From Streptacidiphilus sp. ASG 303 (GTDB lineage: Bacteria; Actinomycetota; Actinomycetes; Streptomycetales; Streptomycetaceae): 64,000 nt of DNA. Positions 1 to 8,860 of this stretch are shown here, piece by piece; position 1 is the stretch's first letter, and every line of letters begins with the position of its first letter. The notes under the pieces are model-generated. The model searched no databases, was not told the origin of the DNA, and saw nothing but the letters and a program-made list of their open reading frames with translations. The stretch spans positions 186,001-250,000 of the forward strand of contig NZ_JAJLRA010000003.1 of the NCBI RefSeq assembly GCF_020991365.1, given 5' to 3'. The translations under genes were made by a program, and so were the position numbers.

Positions 1-512
1 TAGTGGTGGGCGTGGTGCCGGGTGAGGACGGCGGGGGCGAGGGCCGCCAGCTCGGCGTGGACGGGGGTGGTGCGCACGACGAGCGGCGACAGCAGCTGCT
101 CCAGGACGTAGCCGTTGCGCCGCAGCATGAGCCGGGCGAACTTGGCCAGGTCGTGGGTGACCAGGTCCATCTCGACGCCGTCGCGCAGCCACATCCGGCT
201 GAGGGTCTCGCGGGGCGTCTCCAGCCCGACCAGGTCCTCGACCGGCAGCAGGTGCGCCCCGCGCAGGTCGACGTCCGAGTCGGCGGACGGGAACCCGTAC
301 AGGTGGGCGCCGGAGACGGAGGCGAAGACCAGGGGCTGCCCCACCTCCTGCGCCAGCACCTCGCTCAGCACGCCGCCGAGCTCCGGCACGCCGGCCGCCG
401 CGAGGGCGTCCCGCGCGGCGGCCTGCGCCGGCGCCCGCTCCGCGGCCCGCTCCACGGCCCTCGCCGCCGCCTCTGCCGCGGCCCTCGCCGTGGCCACCCC
501 GGCGCTCCTCAT
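1..512 (-). CDS. Nucleotidyltransferase (DNA polymerase beta superfamily), 3' end cut by window
   Basis: Only the first 170 residues are in the window; the gene runs off the left edge. After an Ala-rich N-terminus, residues 66-84 carry the minimal nucleotidyltransferase signature (SGAHLYG, then SDVDLRG), with Asp80 and Asp82 as likely metal ligands. This is the pattern of the YcgL-like nucleotidyltransferase family, whose substrates are mostly unknown. The ATG at 512 overlaps the stop of the upstream gene as ATGA, so the two are translationally coupled. The downstream gene product is a second copy of the same fold (both contain a variant of SPLVxRTTP), suggesting an old tandem duplication. 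Confidence 0.75.
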   Translation of the reverse strand, partial: MRSAGVATARAAAEAAARAVERAAERAPAQAAARDALAAAGVPELGGVLSEVLAQEVGQPLVFASVSGAHLYGFPSADSDVDLRGAHLLPVEDLVGLETPRETLSRMWLRDGVEMDLVTHDLAKFARLMLRRNGYVLEQLLSPLVVRTTPVHAELAALAPAVLTRHHAHH

Positions 513-1237
513 GATGCACGCACCTTCCCGGCCGTCCCGCCGGCCGCGCTCCCGGCGTCCAGTGTCCGGCGCCGCACCGAGACCAGCCACTCCTCGACCC
601 GGGCGGTGTCCGGCGCGTCGGGGAGCGGGCTGTCCGGCAGGGCCGCGTCGGCGCGCCGGACGAGCTCCGCGCGCCGGGCGAGGACGTCCTCCCAGGACAC
701 CTCCCCGCGGGCGACGGCGAGCAGTCCCTCGCGGTCGGCGCCGACGTCCACCCGGAGTACCCCGGTCTCCAGCAGGCGGGCGCAGGACGCCAGGAGGCGC
801 AGCAGGTGGAGGAGGTGCTTGCCCTTGGGCTCCCCGCCGCGGGCGCGCCGGGCCCCGGCCTTCGCGACCTGGCCGTCGGCGTAGCGGACGAAGGTGCGGT
901 GGACCCGGCGCGAGAGGAAGGCGGGGGCGAGGGCGCGCAGCTCCTCGCCGAGCGGGGTGGTGCGCTCGACGAGCGGGGAGTGCAGCACCTCCAGGACGTT
1001 GGGGTTGCCCGCCAGCGCCAGGGTGCAGAACCGCTCGACCTCCCAGCTGAACTGCTCCGGCAGCGGGCCCTCGACGTGCGCGGGCGGCTTCTCCAGCCGC
1101 CACAGGAGGCCGGGGGGCGTGGCGTAGACGCCCCGGCGGTCGGTGTCGGAGTCCTCGGTGGCCAGGCCGAAGGCGCGCGAGCCGGCGACCACCGAGAGGA
1201 CGGTGTGGTCGGTGACCAGGTGCTCCCAGCGCTGCAT
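509..1237 (-). CDS. Nucleotidyltransferase domain protein, 242 aa
   Basis: Residues 18-36 hold the nucleotidyltransferase active-site motif AGSRAFGLA followed by DSDTDRRG, with Asp31 and Asp33 placed to bind metal and nucleotide. The rest is mostly helical and includes a conserved LEVLHSPLVERTTP segment. It belongs to the family that includes YcgL-like proteins; a nucleotide-transfer activity is likely, but neither substrate nor pathway is known. It is the first gene of a two-gene unit and its stop overlaps the next start by 4 bases. The ATG at 1237 gives the usual N-terminus directly before the motif. Confidence 0.8.
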   Translation of the reverse strand: MQRWEHLVTDHTVLSVVAGSRAFGLATEDSDTDRRGVYATPPGLLWRLEKPPAHVEGPLPEQFSWEVERFCTLALAGNPNVLEVLHSPLVERTTPLGEELRALAPAFLSRRVHRTFVRYADGQVAKAGARRARGGEPKGKHLLHLLRLLASCARLLETGVLRVDVGADREGLLAVARGEVSWEDVLARRAELVRRADAALPDSPLPDAPDTARVEEWLVSVRRRTLDAGSAAGGTAGKVRAS

Positions 1238-1330
1238 GGGGCCATCCTGGCCCGCGCGGTCCGGCCGGCGCGAGGGATTTGCCGGGGCGGGGCCGGACGT
1301 CGGCGGGCCGCCCCGGGCCCGGCGGGCGGC

Positions 1331-1684
1331 TCAGGTCCAGAGGGTGGCGATGAAGATGTTGAGCATCGTGAGGCCGCCGATCGCGCCGACGACGCCGGAG
1401 GACGCCTTCTCCTCGTCCCGGTTGACCCACACCAGCAGCAGGACCGCGACCAGGACGGCCAGCTTGGTCCCGATCTTGACCATGTTCGGGTGGTGGTGGT
1501 CGGCCTCGTTCAGCCCCACCAGCACCATGCCGGTGACCAGCATGGTCAGGGCGCCGTGCACCATCGCGGGCACCACCCGGGCGGTGCCGGCCCGCAGCGC
1601 CTTCATCTGGGTGAGGAACCCGCCGAGCAGGGCGGCGATGCCGATGATGTGCAGGGCCACGAAGAAGTTGATGAGGACGTCCAC
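1331..1684 (-). CDS. Conserved integral membrane protein, 117 aa
   Basis: A small protein made almost wholly of four hydrophobic helices: about residues 5-25, 40-60, 70-88 and 98-115. Short loops between them include a charged NEADHHHPN stretch and a DEEKAS loop. I recognise the type as a conserved actinobacterial membrane protein but not a function. The His-rich loop near residues 62-66 could bind metal, though that is speculation. It stands alone between the nucleotidyltransferase pair and an acyltransferase, all on the minus strand. Confidence 0.7.
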   Translation of the reverse strand: MDVLINFFVALHIIGIAALLGGFLTQMKALRAGTARVVPAMVHGALTMLVTGMVLVGLNEADHHHPNMVKIGTKLAVLVAVLLLVWVNRDEEKASSGVVGAIGGLTMLNIFIATLWT

Positions 1685-1750
1685 GCGGGCGATGCTACCC
1701 GCGCCCCCGCGGCGGCCCCGGGGCGCCCCCGGCCGCCGCGGGCGGCGGGG

Positions 1751-3016
1751 TCAGGCGGCGCTGCGCGCGGCGGCCCGCTCCTCCCGCTCGGCGCCGTCGG
1801 CCTCCCGCAGCGACGCGAACGAGGAGTCGATCCAGCGCCGCAGCAGCCGGGAGGCGGGCCGCTCCACCAGCCGGTGCACCAGCCACGCGGCGGCCAGCAC
1901 GGCCGCGGCCACCACGGCGAGCCGCGCGTACGGGGGCATGGTGTCCCGCAGCTTCATCAGGGCGATCCAGCCCAGCTCCTGGTGCAGCAGGTACAGCGGG
2001 TAGGTCAGCGCGCCCGCCGCGGTGAGCCACTTCCAGCGGACCCTGCTGAAGACGCCGAGCGCGGCGCCGAGCACGGCCAGGAAGGCGAGGGTGAGCAGCG
2101 CCAGCACCACGGGGAACGACAGCGGGTGCTTGGAGCCGCTGACGTAGGGGATGACCAGCGTGTGCATCTGCCACTGGGCGACCAGGTACGAGAAGCCCAC
2201 GATGCCCCACAGCAGCGGGTTGGGCCCCACCCGGTACATCAGGTACATGGCCACGCCGGCGATGAAGAACGGCGCGTACTGGGGCATGACCACCAGGTCC
2301 AGCAGCGGCAGGCCCGCACGGGGGGTGAGCAGCACGGCGAGCATCCACACGCCGCAGAACAGCACGACCCGCCGGTAGGTGACGCCCAGGGCCGCGACGA
2401 CCGCGAAGAGGACGTAGAAGCGCAGCTCCACCCAGAGGGTCCAGTACACCGGGTCGATGTCGCCGGCCCTCAGTCCGGACTGCCCCATCGTCAGGTTGGC
2501 GAGCACCTTGCTGAAGGTGAGCCCGGGGCCGCTCACCCACGGCGGGTGGACGAGGAAGAGCGCCGCGGAGGTGGCGAGCACGCCCACCCAGTAGGCGGGC
2601 AGCAGCCGCACCACCCGGGAGCGGAAGAGGTCCTTGGGGGTGCGCCCCCAGCAGGACATGCAGATGACGAAGCCGCTGATGAGGAAGAAGAGCTCGACGC
2701 CCATCCAGCCGTACTGGCCGACCGCGTGCGCCTCGGGGACGGCGTCCCGGGTCCGGCCGCCCCAGATGGCCTCGTGCTCCTGGATGCCGGTGTAGTGCCA
2801 GGACATCACCCCGAGGGCGGCCAGCAGCCGCAGCCCGTCGAGCACGTACAGGCGCGGCCGGGCGGGCCGCACGCGCTGCGGTCCGCCGGGGGCGCGGTCC
2901 GGCCGCCGCCCCTCGGGCGGGCGGCCGGCCTGCTGCCCCTCCGGCGGGCGGTCGGGCGCGCGTCCGGGGCCGCGGTCGGGGTCCGGGGGTCTCACCAGGG
3001 TGACAGTCGGTGGCAT
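1751..3016 (-). CDS. Membrane acyltransferase (acyltransferase 3 family), 421 aa
   Basis: A Pro/Arg-rich cytoplasmic tail of about 55 residues is followed by the acyltransferase-3 opening, LDGLRLLAA at residues 59-67 with His74 in SWHYTG, and then about ten membrane segments. Members of this family (OafA/YrhL type) O-acylate sugars or other envelope and secondary-metabolite substrates; the substrate here cannot be told. I start at the ATG at 3016 because GGAGAG lies 9 bases upstream; the frame is open to 3157 but has no better ribosome site. The last 30 residues are charged and probably cytoplasmic. Confidence 0.82.
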   Translation of the reverse strand: MPPTVTLVRPPDPDRGPGRAPDRPPEGQQAGRPPEGRRPDRAPGGPQRVRPARPRLYVLDGLRLLAALGVMSWHYTGIQEHEAIWGGRTRDAVPEAHAVGQYGWMGVELFFLISGFVICMSCWGRTPKDLFRSRVVRLLPAYWVGVLATSAALFLVHPPWVSGPGLTFSKVLANLTMGQSGLRAGDIDPVYWTLWVELRFYVLFAVVAALGVTYRRVVLFCGVWMLAVLLTPRAGLPLLDLVVMPQYAPFFIAGVAMYLMYRVGPNPLLWGIVGFSYLVAQWQMHTLVIPYVSGSKHPLSFPVVLALLTLAFLAVLGAALGVFSRVRWKWLTAAGALTYPLYLLHQELGWIALMKLRDTMPPYARLAVVAAAVLAAAWLVHRLVERPASRLLRRWIDSSFASLREADGAEREERAAARSAA

Positions 3017-3188
3017 GGGGCCGGTCTCTCCGGATCGGGGTCTTCTGCCTGCCGCCGCACTCGGCAACGACCCGGCCGACCCTACCCACGCGGCGGGCCG
3101 GACCCCGGGTCCGGACCGCGGGGGTGAAAAGACCCACACGGGACCGGCACGCCGCATCCCCGTCCCGCCGCGGCGGGGCGACCGGCCG

Positions 3189-3896
3189 TCAGACCAGCCG
3201 ACGGGCGGTCGCCCACCGCGTCAGCTCGTGCCGGTTGCTCAGCTGCAGCTTGCGCAGGACCGCCGACACGTGGCTCTCCACCGTCTTGACCGAGATGAAG
3301 AGCTGCTTGGCGATCTCCTTGTACGCGTACCCGCGCGCGATGAGTCGAAGCACCTCGCGTTCCCGCTGGGTGAGCCGGTCGAGGTCCTCGTCCACCGGCG
3401 GGGTGTCCGTCGCCGCGAAGGCGTCCAGCACGAAGCCGGCCAGCCGCGGCGAGAACACCGCGTCGCCGTCCGCCACCCGGAAGACCGCCGCCACCAGGTC
3501 GGCGCCGGTGATGGTCTTCGTCACGTAGCCGCGCGCCCCGCCCCGGATCACCCCGATGACGTCCTCCGCCGCGTCCGACACCGACAGCGCCAGGAAGCGG
3601 ACCGCGGCCGCGCCGTCCGCCCCCTCGGCCATCAGCGGCGCGCAGCGGCGGAGCACCTCGACGCCGCCGCCGCCCGGCAGGTGCACGTCGAGGAGCACCA
3701 CGTCCGGGCGGGTGGCGGTGACCACCTGCACCGCGTGCTCCACGTCGTCGGCCTCGCCGACGACGTCGATGCCGGTCCGCCCGGTGTCGCCGATCTCGGC
3801 GCGCACCCCCGTGCGGAACATCCGGTGGTCGTCGACCAGCACCACCCGCGCCGTGCGGCCCGGTGCCGCCCCGGCCTCTTCCCCTGCCCCGGTCAT
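3189..3896 (-). CDS. LuxR/NarL-family response regulator, 235 aa
   Basis: The receiver domain is at residues 16-140, with acidic pair Asp22/Asp23, phospho-acceptor Asp70 (VVLLDVHLP) and Lys in YVTKT. A LuxR-type helix-turn-helix near residues 165-230 contains LTQREREVLRLIARGYAYKE and SVKTVESHV. It is the cognate regulator of the histidine kinase encoded just upstream; the ATG at 3896 overlaps the kinase stop as ATGA. By analogy with LiaR/VraR-type systems, and because the kinase and the divergent gene both carry PspC domains, it probably controls a cell-envelope stress regulon including the divergent operon. That role is inferred. Confidence 0.9.
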   Translation of the reverse strand: MTGAGEEAGAAPGRTARVVLVDDHRMFRTGVRAEIGDTGRTGIDVVGEADDVEHAVQVVTATRPDVVLLDVHLPGGGGVEVLRRCAPLMAEGADGAAAVRFLALSVSDAAEDVIGVIRGGARGYVTKTITGADLVAAVFRVADGDAVFSPRLAGFVLDAFAATDTPPVDEDLDRLTQREREVLRLIARGYAYKEIAKQLFISVKTVESHVSAVLRKLQLSNRHELTRWATARRLV

Positions 3897-5407
3897 GCGT
3901 CCGCCCTCTCCATCTCCAGCTCGACCTCGGTACCGCCGGCCGGCGCGGGGCGCACCCGCGCGTGGCCGCCGTTGCGGCGCATCCGGCCGATGATCGACTC
4001 CCTGACGCCCATCCGGTCCTCGGGCACCGCCTCGGGGTCGAAGCCGGGGCCGCGGTCGCGCACGAAGACCCACACCGTCGCCCCCTCCACCTCGGCGTAG
4101 ACCTGGACCGGTCCCCCGCCACCGTACTTGGCCGCGTTCACCACGGCCTCGCGTGCGGCCTGCATCTGCGCCACGAGGCGCTCGTCCATCGGGCAGTCGC
4201 CCACGCAGACCACCTCCACCGGCACCCCGTGCAGGTCCTCCACCTCGGCCGCGACCTTGCGGACCCGCTCGGCCAGGGTGTCGGGGGTCTCCGCGGCCGC
4301 CTCCGGCCGGTACAGCCACACCCGCAGCTCGCGCTCCTGCGCGCGGGCCAGGCGGGCGACCTCGCGGGGGTCCTCGGCGTGGCGCTGGATGAGAGTGAGG
4401 GTGTGCAGCACCGAGTCGTGGAGGTGGGCGGCGATCTCCGCCCGCTCCTGCGCCCGGATGCGCTCGCGCCGCTCGGCGCCCAGGTCCTGCCACATCCGCA
4501 GCGCGTACGGGCCCACCAGCACCAGCACGCCCGCCAGCACGGCGAGCGACGCCTCCAGGACCGCGCCGAGCTGGGTCTCCGACCCCTGCAGCACCAGCAG
4601 CCCGACGATGCCCGCGGCCACCAGCACGACGCCCGCGCCGATCCGCGCCACGGCGGTGCGGCGGCGGCTGCCGTCCAGGCCGAACCAGCGCTGCCAGCGC
4701 GAGTCGTCGGCCTGCCGCCACACCAGCGCGACGCCCGCGCCGATGGTCAGCAGCGGCCAGACGTACGGCTTGGCGGCCTGGACGTGCAGGGCGTTGAGCA
4801 GCGTGAGGACGCCCACCACCAGGGCCAGCAGCGCCACCAGCTGGCCCGCGTTCTCCCGGCCGGTGCGGCGCGGCGGGGCCGCGGCGGCCGCGTCCGGGGG
4901 CAGGCCGAAGGTCTCGCCCTGGAAGGTCCGCTGCAGGGCCTCCCGCAGCCGTCCGATCCGGCCGCCGCCGCGCTTGCGCAGCGGCTCCCCGCCGGTGCCC
5001 GGGACGAAGGCGCCGCCGACGTACGCCCACTGGCCGGGGCCGCCCCCGCGCGCGGGCTCGCCGATGCCGAGCGGCACCACGAACCAGAAGGCGGCGTAGA
5101 GCAGCACGCCTATGCCGTCCGCGAAGAAGAGCAGCACGAACGCGGCGCGCACCCACGCCACCGGCAGGCCCAGGTGGACGGCGAGGCCGCCCGCGACCCC
5201 GCCCACCACGCGCCGCTCGGGACTGCGGTAGAGCCGCCGGTACGGGGGCGGCTCCTCCGCCGCGCCCGCCGCGCCCGCCGGTCCGGGAGCCGGGGCGCCC
5301 GGGGAGGACGGCGCGGAGGGCGCCGGCGCGGGGGCCGCGGGAGGCTCGGACGGGGCGGTGTTCACGGGGGGTTCGGTACCGGGTGCTGCCACGCCACCGA
5401 TCGTCAC
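3893..5407 (-). CDS. PspC-domain sensor histidine kinase, 504 aa
   Basis: After a Pro/Ala-rich start, a PspC domain occupies residues 57-113 (RRVVGGVAGGLAVHLGL and a hydrophobic helix). Four more hydrophobic segments follow at about 188-208, 216-230, 257-274 and 286-304. The HisKA_3 dimerisation region has the phosphorylatable His330 in AAHLHDSV. An HATPase domain follows, with Asn424 (N box) and DRGPGF at 451-456. The PspC domain at the sensory end suggests it reads membrane or envelope stress. The gene is divergent from another PspC gene at 5525 and overlaps its response regulator by 4 bases. Confidence 0.9.
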   Translation of the reverse strand: MTIGGVAAPGTEPPVNTAPSEPPAAPAPAPSAPSSPGAPAPGPAGAAGAAEEPPPYRRLYRSPERRVVGGVAGGLAVHLGLPVAWVRAAFVLLFFADGIGVLLYAAFWFVVPLGIGEPARGGGPGQWAYVGGAFVPGTGGEPLRKRGGGRIGRLREALQRTFQGETFGLPPDAAAAAPPRRTGRENAGQLVALLALVVGVLTLLNALHVQAAKPYVWPLLTIGAGVALVWRQADDSRWQRWFGLDGSRRRTAVARIGAGVVLVAAGIVGLLVLQGSETQLGAVLEASLAVLAGVLVLVGPYALRMWQDLGAERRERIRAQERAEIAAHLHDSVLHTLTLIQRHAEDPREVARLARAQERELRVWLYRPEAAAETPDTLAERVRKVAAEVEDLHGVPVEVVCVGDCPMDERLVAQMQAAREAVVNAAKYGGGGPVQVYAEVEGATVWVFVRDRGPGFDPEAVPEDRMGVRESIIGRMRRNGGHARVRPAPAGGTEVELEMERADA

Positions 5408-5524
5408 ACGTCCGCGGGGGCGTGCGCATCAGGGTCGCGCCCCGGACTTCCTCAGGGAGAGATCAGGGTCCGGGCCGGGCCGGAACGGGTTGGCCGGGAC
5501 CCCCCGCACCCGCAGGATGGATCC

Positions 5525-7066
5525 ATGACGGACGACCGCACGCAACCCCCGCCGGCCGACGGGCGCGCCTCGACGGCGGCCCCGGGACCCGATGGCTCCC
5601 CGGCGGCAGGACGGCCCGGCGGCGCCCGCCCCCCGCTGGTGCGCAGCGACCGCCACCGGGTGGTGGCCGGTGTCTGCGGCGGCCTCGGCCGGCACCTCGA
5701 CATCGACCCCGTGGTCTTCCGCGTGGTGATCGCCGTGCTCTGCCTCTCCGGCGGGCTCGGCCTCTTCCTGTACGGGCTGGCGTGGCTGATCGTGCCCGCC
5801 GAGGGGGAGCGCAGGCCGGAGATCCAGCGGCTCCTCACCGGCCACGTCGACGCCCAGTCGATCGGCGCGGTGCTGCTCACCGTCATCGGCACCGGCGTCT
5901 TCTTCTCCTGGATGGACCACGGCAACCACCTCTTCCCGGTGCTGCTGCTCGGGGGGCTCGTCTTCCTCGCGATGCGCTACGACCCCGAGCGGCGCCGCCG
6001 GCAGGAGGAGGGCCGCGGCCCGGGCCGGCCGCACGCCGGTGTCGGCGGCCGGCCCGCCGGCACCGCCGACGGCGGCGGCACCGCCGGCGGTCCGGGAGGG
6101 CCGGACGGCGGGGGCGGGGCCCCGTGGCACCAGGACGCCGCGGAGGCGTGGGCCGAGGCGCGCGCGGCCCTCCGGACGGCCCTGGCGGAGGGGCGCGAGG
6201 AGGTGCGGCGCGCCGCGCCGTCCCCGACCGGGTACCGCTGGGACCCCCGGCACCCCGAGCGCAACCCGTACGCGCCCCACGACGTGCCGGTGCCGCCGAC
6301 CGCCCCCGCCGCCTGGTGGCAGCGCGAGGACCTCCCGCAGGGGGACCCGCTGCGCAAGCCGGGCCCGGCGGGCGCCCCGCACCCCCCGGCGGCCGCGGCG
6401 CCGGACGCGCCGTACCGGCGGCACCCCCACGGGTCCGGGTGCCGGCGCGGCCGCCGCGGGCGGGGCGGGCTCGGCGCGGCCGCCCTGCCGCTCTCCCTCG
6501 CGGCGGGCGCGGCCGTGTGGGCCCTGTCCGGCCGCGGGAGCGGCGGGGCCCGGCTGACCACCGTGCTGGCGGCGGTCCTGCTGGTCCAGGGACTGGCGCT
6601 GCTGCTCGCCACCGTCCGGGGGCGGGCGCGCGGCCTGGTGCTGCCCGCGCTGCTGACCACCGCGGCGCTGGCCGCCTCCGGCACCTCCGCCGTGCCGCTG
6701 CACGCCTCCGCCGGGGACCGCACCTGGGCGCCGTCCGGGGTCGCGCAGGTGCAGCGGACCTACAGCCTGGGCGCGGGCGACGCCGTCCTCGACCTCGGCC
6801 GCATCGACCCGGCCGGGGGCACCGTCGCCACCGGCGTGCGGCTGGGGGCGGGCGACCTGCGGGTGACCGTGCCGTCCGGCGTGCGGCTGGTGGTGACCGC
6901 GCGCAGCGGCGCCGGGGACATCCGGCTCCCCGACGGCACCCGCTCCGGCGGGGTCGGGAACGAGCGGAGGGCCGACCTGCCGCCGCCGCCCGGGACAGAA
7001 TCGAAGGGCACCGTCACGCTCGACCTCCAGGTCGGGCTGGGAACCATAAGGGTGGTCCGCCGATGA
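5525..7066 (+). CDS. PspC-domain membrane protein with LiaF-like C-terminus, 513 aa
   Basis: A PspC domain at residues 37-93 (HRVVAGVCGGLGRHLDIDP, then a hydrophobic helix) is followed by two helices near 118-150. Next comes a Gly/Pro/Arg-rich linker of about 130 residues and two more helices. The C-terminal beta-rich region (about 425-513) repeats patterns such as GAGDLRVTVPSGV and GAGDIRLPDG, as in the DUF4097/LiaF C-terminal fold. LiaF proteins hold LiaS/LiaR-type two-component systems inactive until the envelope is damaged. The divergent PspC kinase and regulator make the same role plausible here. The ATG at 5525 is preceded by GCAGGATGG. Confidence 0.82.
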   Translation: MTDDRTQPPPADGRASTAAPGPDGSPAAGRPGGARPPLVRSDRHRVVAGVCGGLGRHLDIDPVVFRVVIAVLCLSGGLGLFLYGLAWLIVPAEGERRPEIQRLLTGHVDAQSIGAVLLTVIGTGVFFSWMDHGNHLFPVLLLGGLVFLAMRYDPERRRRQEEGRGPGRPHAGVGGRPAGTADGGGTAGGPGGPDGGGGAPWHQDAAEAWAEARAALRTALAEGREEVRRAAPSPTGYRWDPRHPERNPYAPHDVPVPPTAPAAWWQREDLPQGDPLRKPGPAGAPHPPAAAAPDAPYRRHPHGSGCRRGRRGRGGLGAAALPLSLAAGAAVWALSGRGSGGARLTTVLAAVLLVQGLALLLATVRGRARGLVLPALLTTAALAASGTSAVPLHASAGDRTWAPSGVAQVQRTYSLGAGDAVLDLGRIDPAGGTVATGVRLGAGDLRVTVPSGVRLVVTARSGAGDIRLPDGTRSGGVGNERRADLPPPPGTESKGTVTLDLQVGLGTIRVVRR

Positions 7067-7437
7067 AGCGGCACGAGACCGACGTCTTCTCCCTGATCGC
7101 CGGGGCGGCGTTCACCGGCATAGCGGTCCTCTACCTGGTCGCGTCGGTCAACGACCTGACGGTGAACGGGCGCATCGTGATCCCGGTCGCCCTGATCGCG
7201 CTGGGCACGGCGGGCCTGGCCGGGGCCGTGGCCCGGATGGCGCGCCGCGGCGGCCGCGGGCCGGCCGACGCCGTCGGCGCGGGGGACGCGGCGCGCGTGG
7301 GGGACGCGGCGGACGCGGCGCGCGTGGGGGACGCGGCGCGCGGGGCGGGGCCGGCGGTCACCGTCCCCGGCCCGGCCGCGGAGCCCGGTGCACAGGGCCC
7401 GTCCCACGGCGGCGCACCCGGGCCGCCCGCACCGTAG
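7063..7437 (+). CDS. Small membrane protein, 124 aa
   Basis: Two hydrophobic helices near residues 10-27 and 36-56 are followed by a basic stretch (RMARRGGRG) and a low-complexity Ala/Gly/Pro tail. The tail contains tandem copies of a GDAARV unit. The ATG at 7063 overlaps the stop of the PspC/LiaF-like gene as ATGA, so the two are translated together and probably act in the same envelope-stress module. I do not recognise a family beyond this conserved streptomycete partner of the PspC protein. The repeat tail is likely variable between strains. Confidence 0.75.
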   Translation: MKRHETDVFSLIAGAAFTGIAVLYLVASVNDLTVNGRIVIPVALIALGTAGLAGAVARMARRGGRGPADAVGAGDAARVGDAADAARVGDAARGAGPAVTVPGPAAEPGAQGPSHGGAPGPPAP

Positions 7438-7689
7438 CGGCCCCCGGGACGGCCCCGCGCCACCCGTACGGCCCAGCGGCCCGGAGCGGGAGGGAGCAGC
7501 CGGACGGGGCAGCCGAACGGAGCAGCGGGACGGGGCGGCGCCGGGCCGGGCGGCGGGCGACCGGGCCGACGCGGGGGGCGCGATGGCGGCGCCACGCGCC
7601 GGGTGCACCGGCCCGTGCAACCCCCGGCGCCCGTGCGGCGTCCTCCCCGGTGACCGCAGGGACGTACGCAGCACGCCACGGGGGCAGCC

Positions 7690-8802
7690 TTGATCCGTCC
7701 GACAGCCGTCGTCGCCGCGTTCGCGCTCTACCTGGCGGGCGTGTTCGCCGTCGCCACCACCGACTGGTCCGCCCCCGCCCCGCCGGCGGCGGCCGCGCCC
7801 CCGCCGACGGCCGCGGCCCGTCCCGCCCCCGGCGGCACCGCCGCGCCGCCCGCGCCGTCCCGGCGGCCGGCCGCCGACCCGTGGAGCCGCACCGCCCTGC
7901 GCGACCGCCTGGTCGCCGAGCTGGACGCCGCCGACCCGGGCCGCGCCCTGGCCGACCTGGAGCGCGCCACCCGCTCCCACCCCGTCACGGCCCGGTACTG
8001 CCACCCCATCGCCCACGAGCTCGGCCACGCCGCCCTGGTGAGGTACCGGGGCGACTTCGCCGCCGCCGCCCGCTTCCGCGACGACGTCTGCGGCTCCGGC
8101 TACCTGCACGGCATCGTGGAGGAGACCCTCGCCGACAGCCCGCACCCGGCCACCGACGTGACGACCCTCTGCGCGCCCGAGCAGTCCGCCTCCTGCATCC
8201 ACGGCATCGGCCACGGCGCCATGTTCGTCACCCGGCTGGACGTCGCCGGCGCCGAGCGGCTCTGCTCCCGGTTCACCGCCGCCTACGCCGTCACCGCCTG
8301 CGCCGAGGGCGTCTTCATGCAGCTCTTCGAACCGGACGAAAGCGACCCCCGGGCGACGGCGAACCTGCCCGCCCGCGCCCTGGCAGCCGAGCCCCTGTAC
8401 CCGTGCCCGGAGCAGCCCGCCGCCTTCCGCGGCGCCTGCTACTTCTACGCCCCCGTGTACTTCCTCCAGCGGCACGACTACGCGCACCACCCGGAGTCCT
8501 ACGCCGCCGGGCTGGCCTGGTGCCGCGGCGCACCCGTGGGCGACGGCGGCCGGGAGGCCTGCACCCGGGGCATGGGCTCGCGGATCATGAAGTACAACAT
8601 CGACCGGGAGCGGTGGGCGGCCGACCGGTGCGAGGAGGCCCCGGCCGGCCAGCGCGGCCCGTGCGTCGCCGGGATGGTCAGCTACTACCGGGTGCACCAC
8701 CACTCCCGGCAGGCGGCGGACCGGCTCTGCGCGCTGCTGTCCGGGGAGGCCCGCCGCCTGTGCCGGGACGCCGCCGGGACCGGTTCCTCCGCCGCCGACT
8801 GA
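7690..8802 (+). CDS. Secreted or membrane-anchored Cys/His-rich protein with HELGH motif, 370 aa
   Basis: The N-terminus has one hydrophobic segment (about residues 5-23) that is a signal peptide or anchor, then a Pro/Ala linker to about residue 65. The mature part has many cysteines (104, 134, 161, 169 and more) and His-containing motifs: CHPIAHELGHA at 104-114, CGSGYLHGIVEE, CIHGIGHGAM and CAEGVFMQLF. HELGH at 109-113 fits the HExxH zinc signature, but the family is not a protease I know; repeated Cys-plus-His motifs could equally bind a metal or heme. The start is TTG at 7690, the only one that keeps the signal segment intact. Confidence 0.65.
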   Translation: MIRPTAVVAAFALYLAGVFAVATTDWSAPAPPAAAAPPPTAAARPAPGGTAAPPAPSRRPAADPWSRTALRDRLVAELDAADPGRALADLERATRSHPVTARYCHPIAHELGHAALVRYRGDFAAAARFRDDVCGSGYLHGIVEETLADSPHPATDVTTLCAPEQSASCIHGIGHGAMFVTRLDVAGAERLCSRFTAAYAVTACAEGVFMQLFEPDESDPRATANLPARALAAEPLYPCPEQPAAFRGACYFYAPVYFLQRHDYAHHPESYAAGLAWCRGAPVGDGGREACTRGMGSRIMKYNIDRERWAADRCEEAPAGQRGPCVAGMVSYYRVHHHSRQAADRLCALLSGEARRLCRDAAGTGSSAAD

Positions 8803-8860
8803 GCGCCGGTCCGGGGCCGGGACGGGTGCCCGGACCGAGGGCCCGGGCGCCCGTCCGCCG

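Noticed and set aside
7270-7345. Tandem repeat as mobile or regulatory DNA
   Set aside because: The GACGCGGCGCGCGTGGGG repeats are within the coding tail of the 124-aa membrane protein and translate to GDAARV units.
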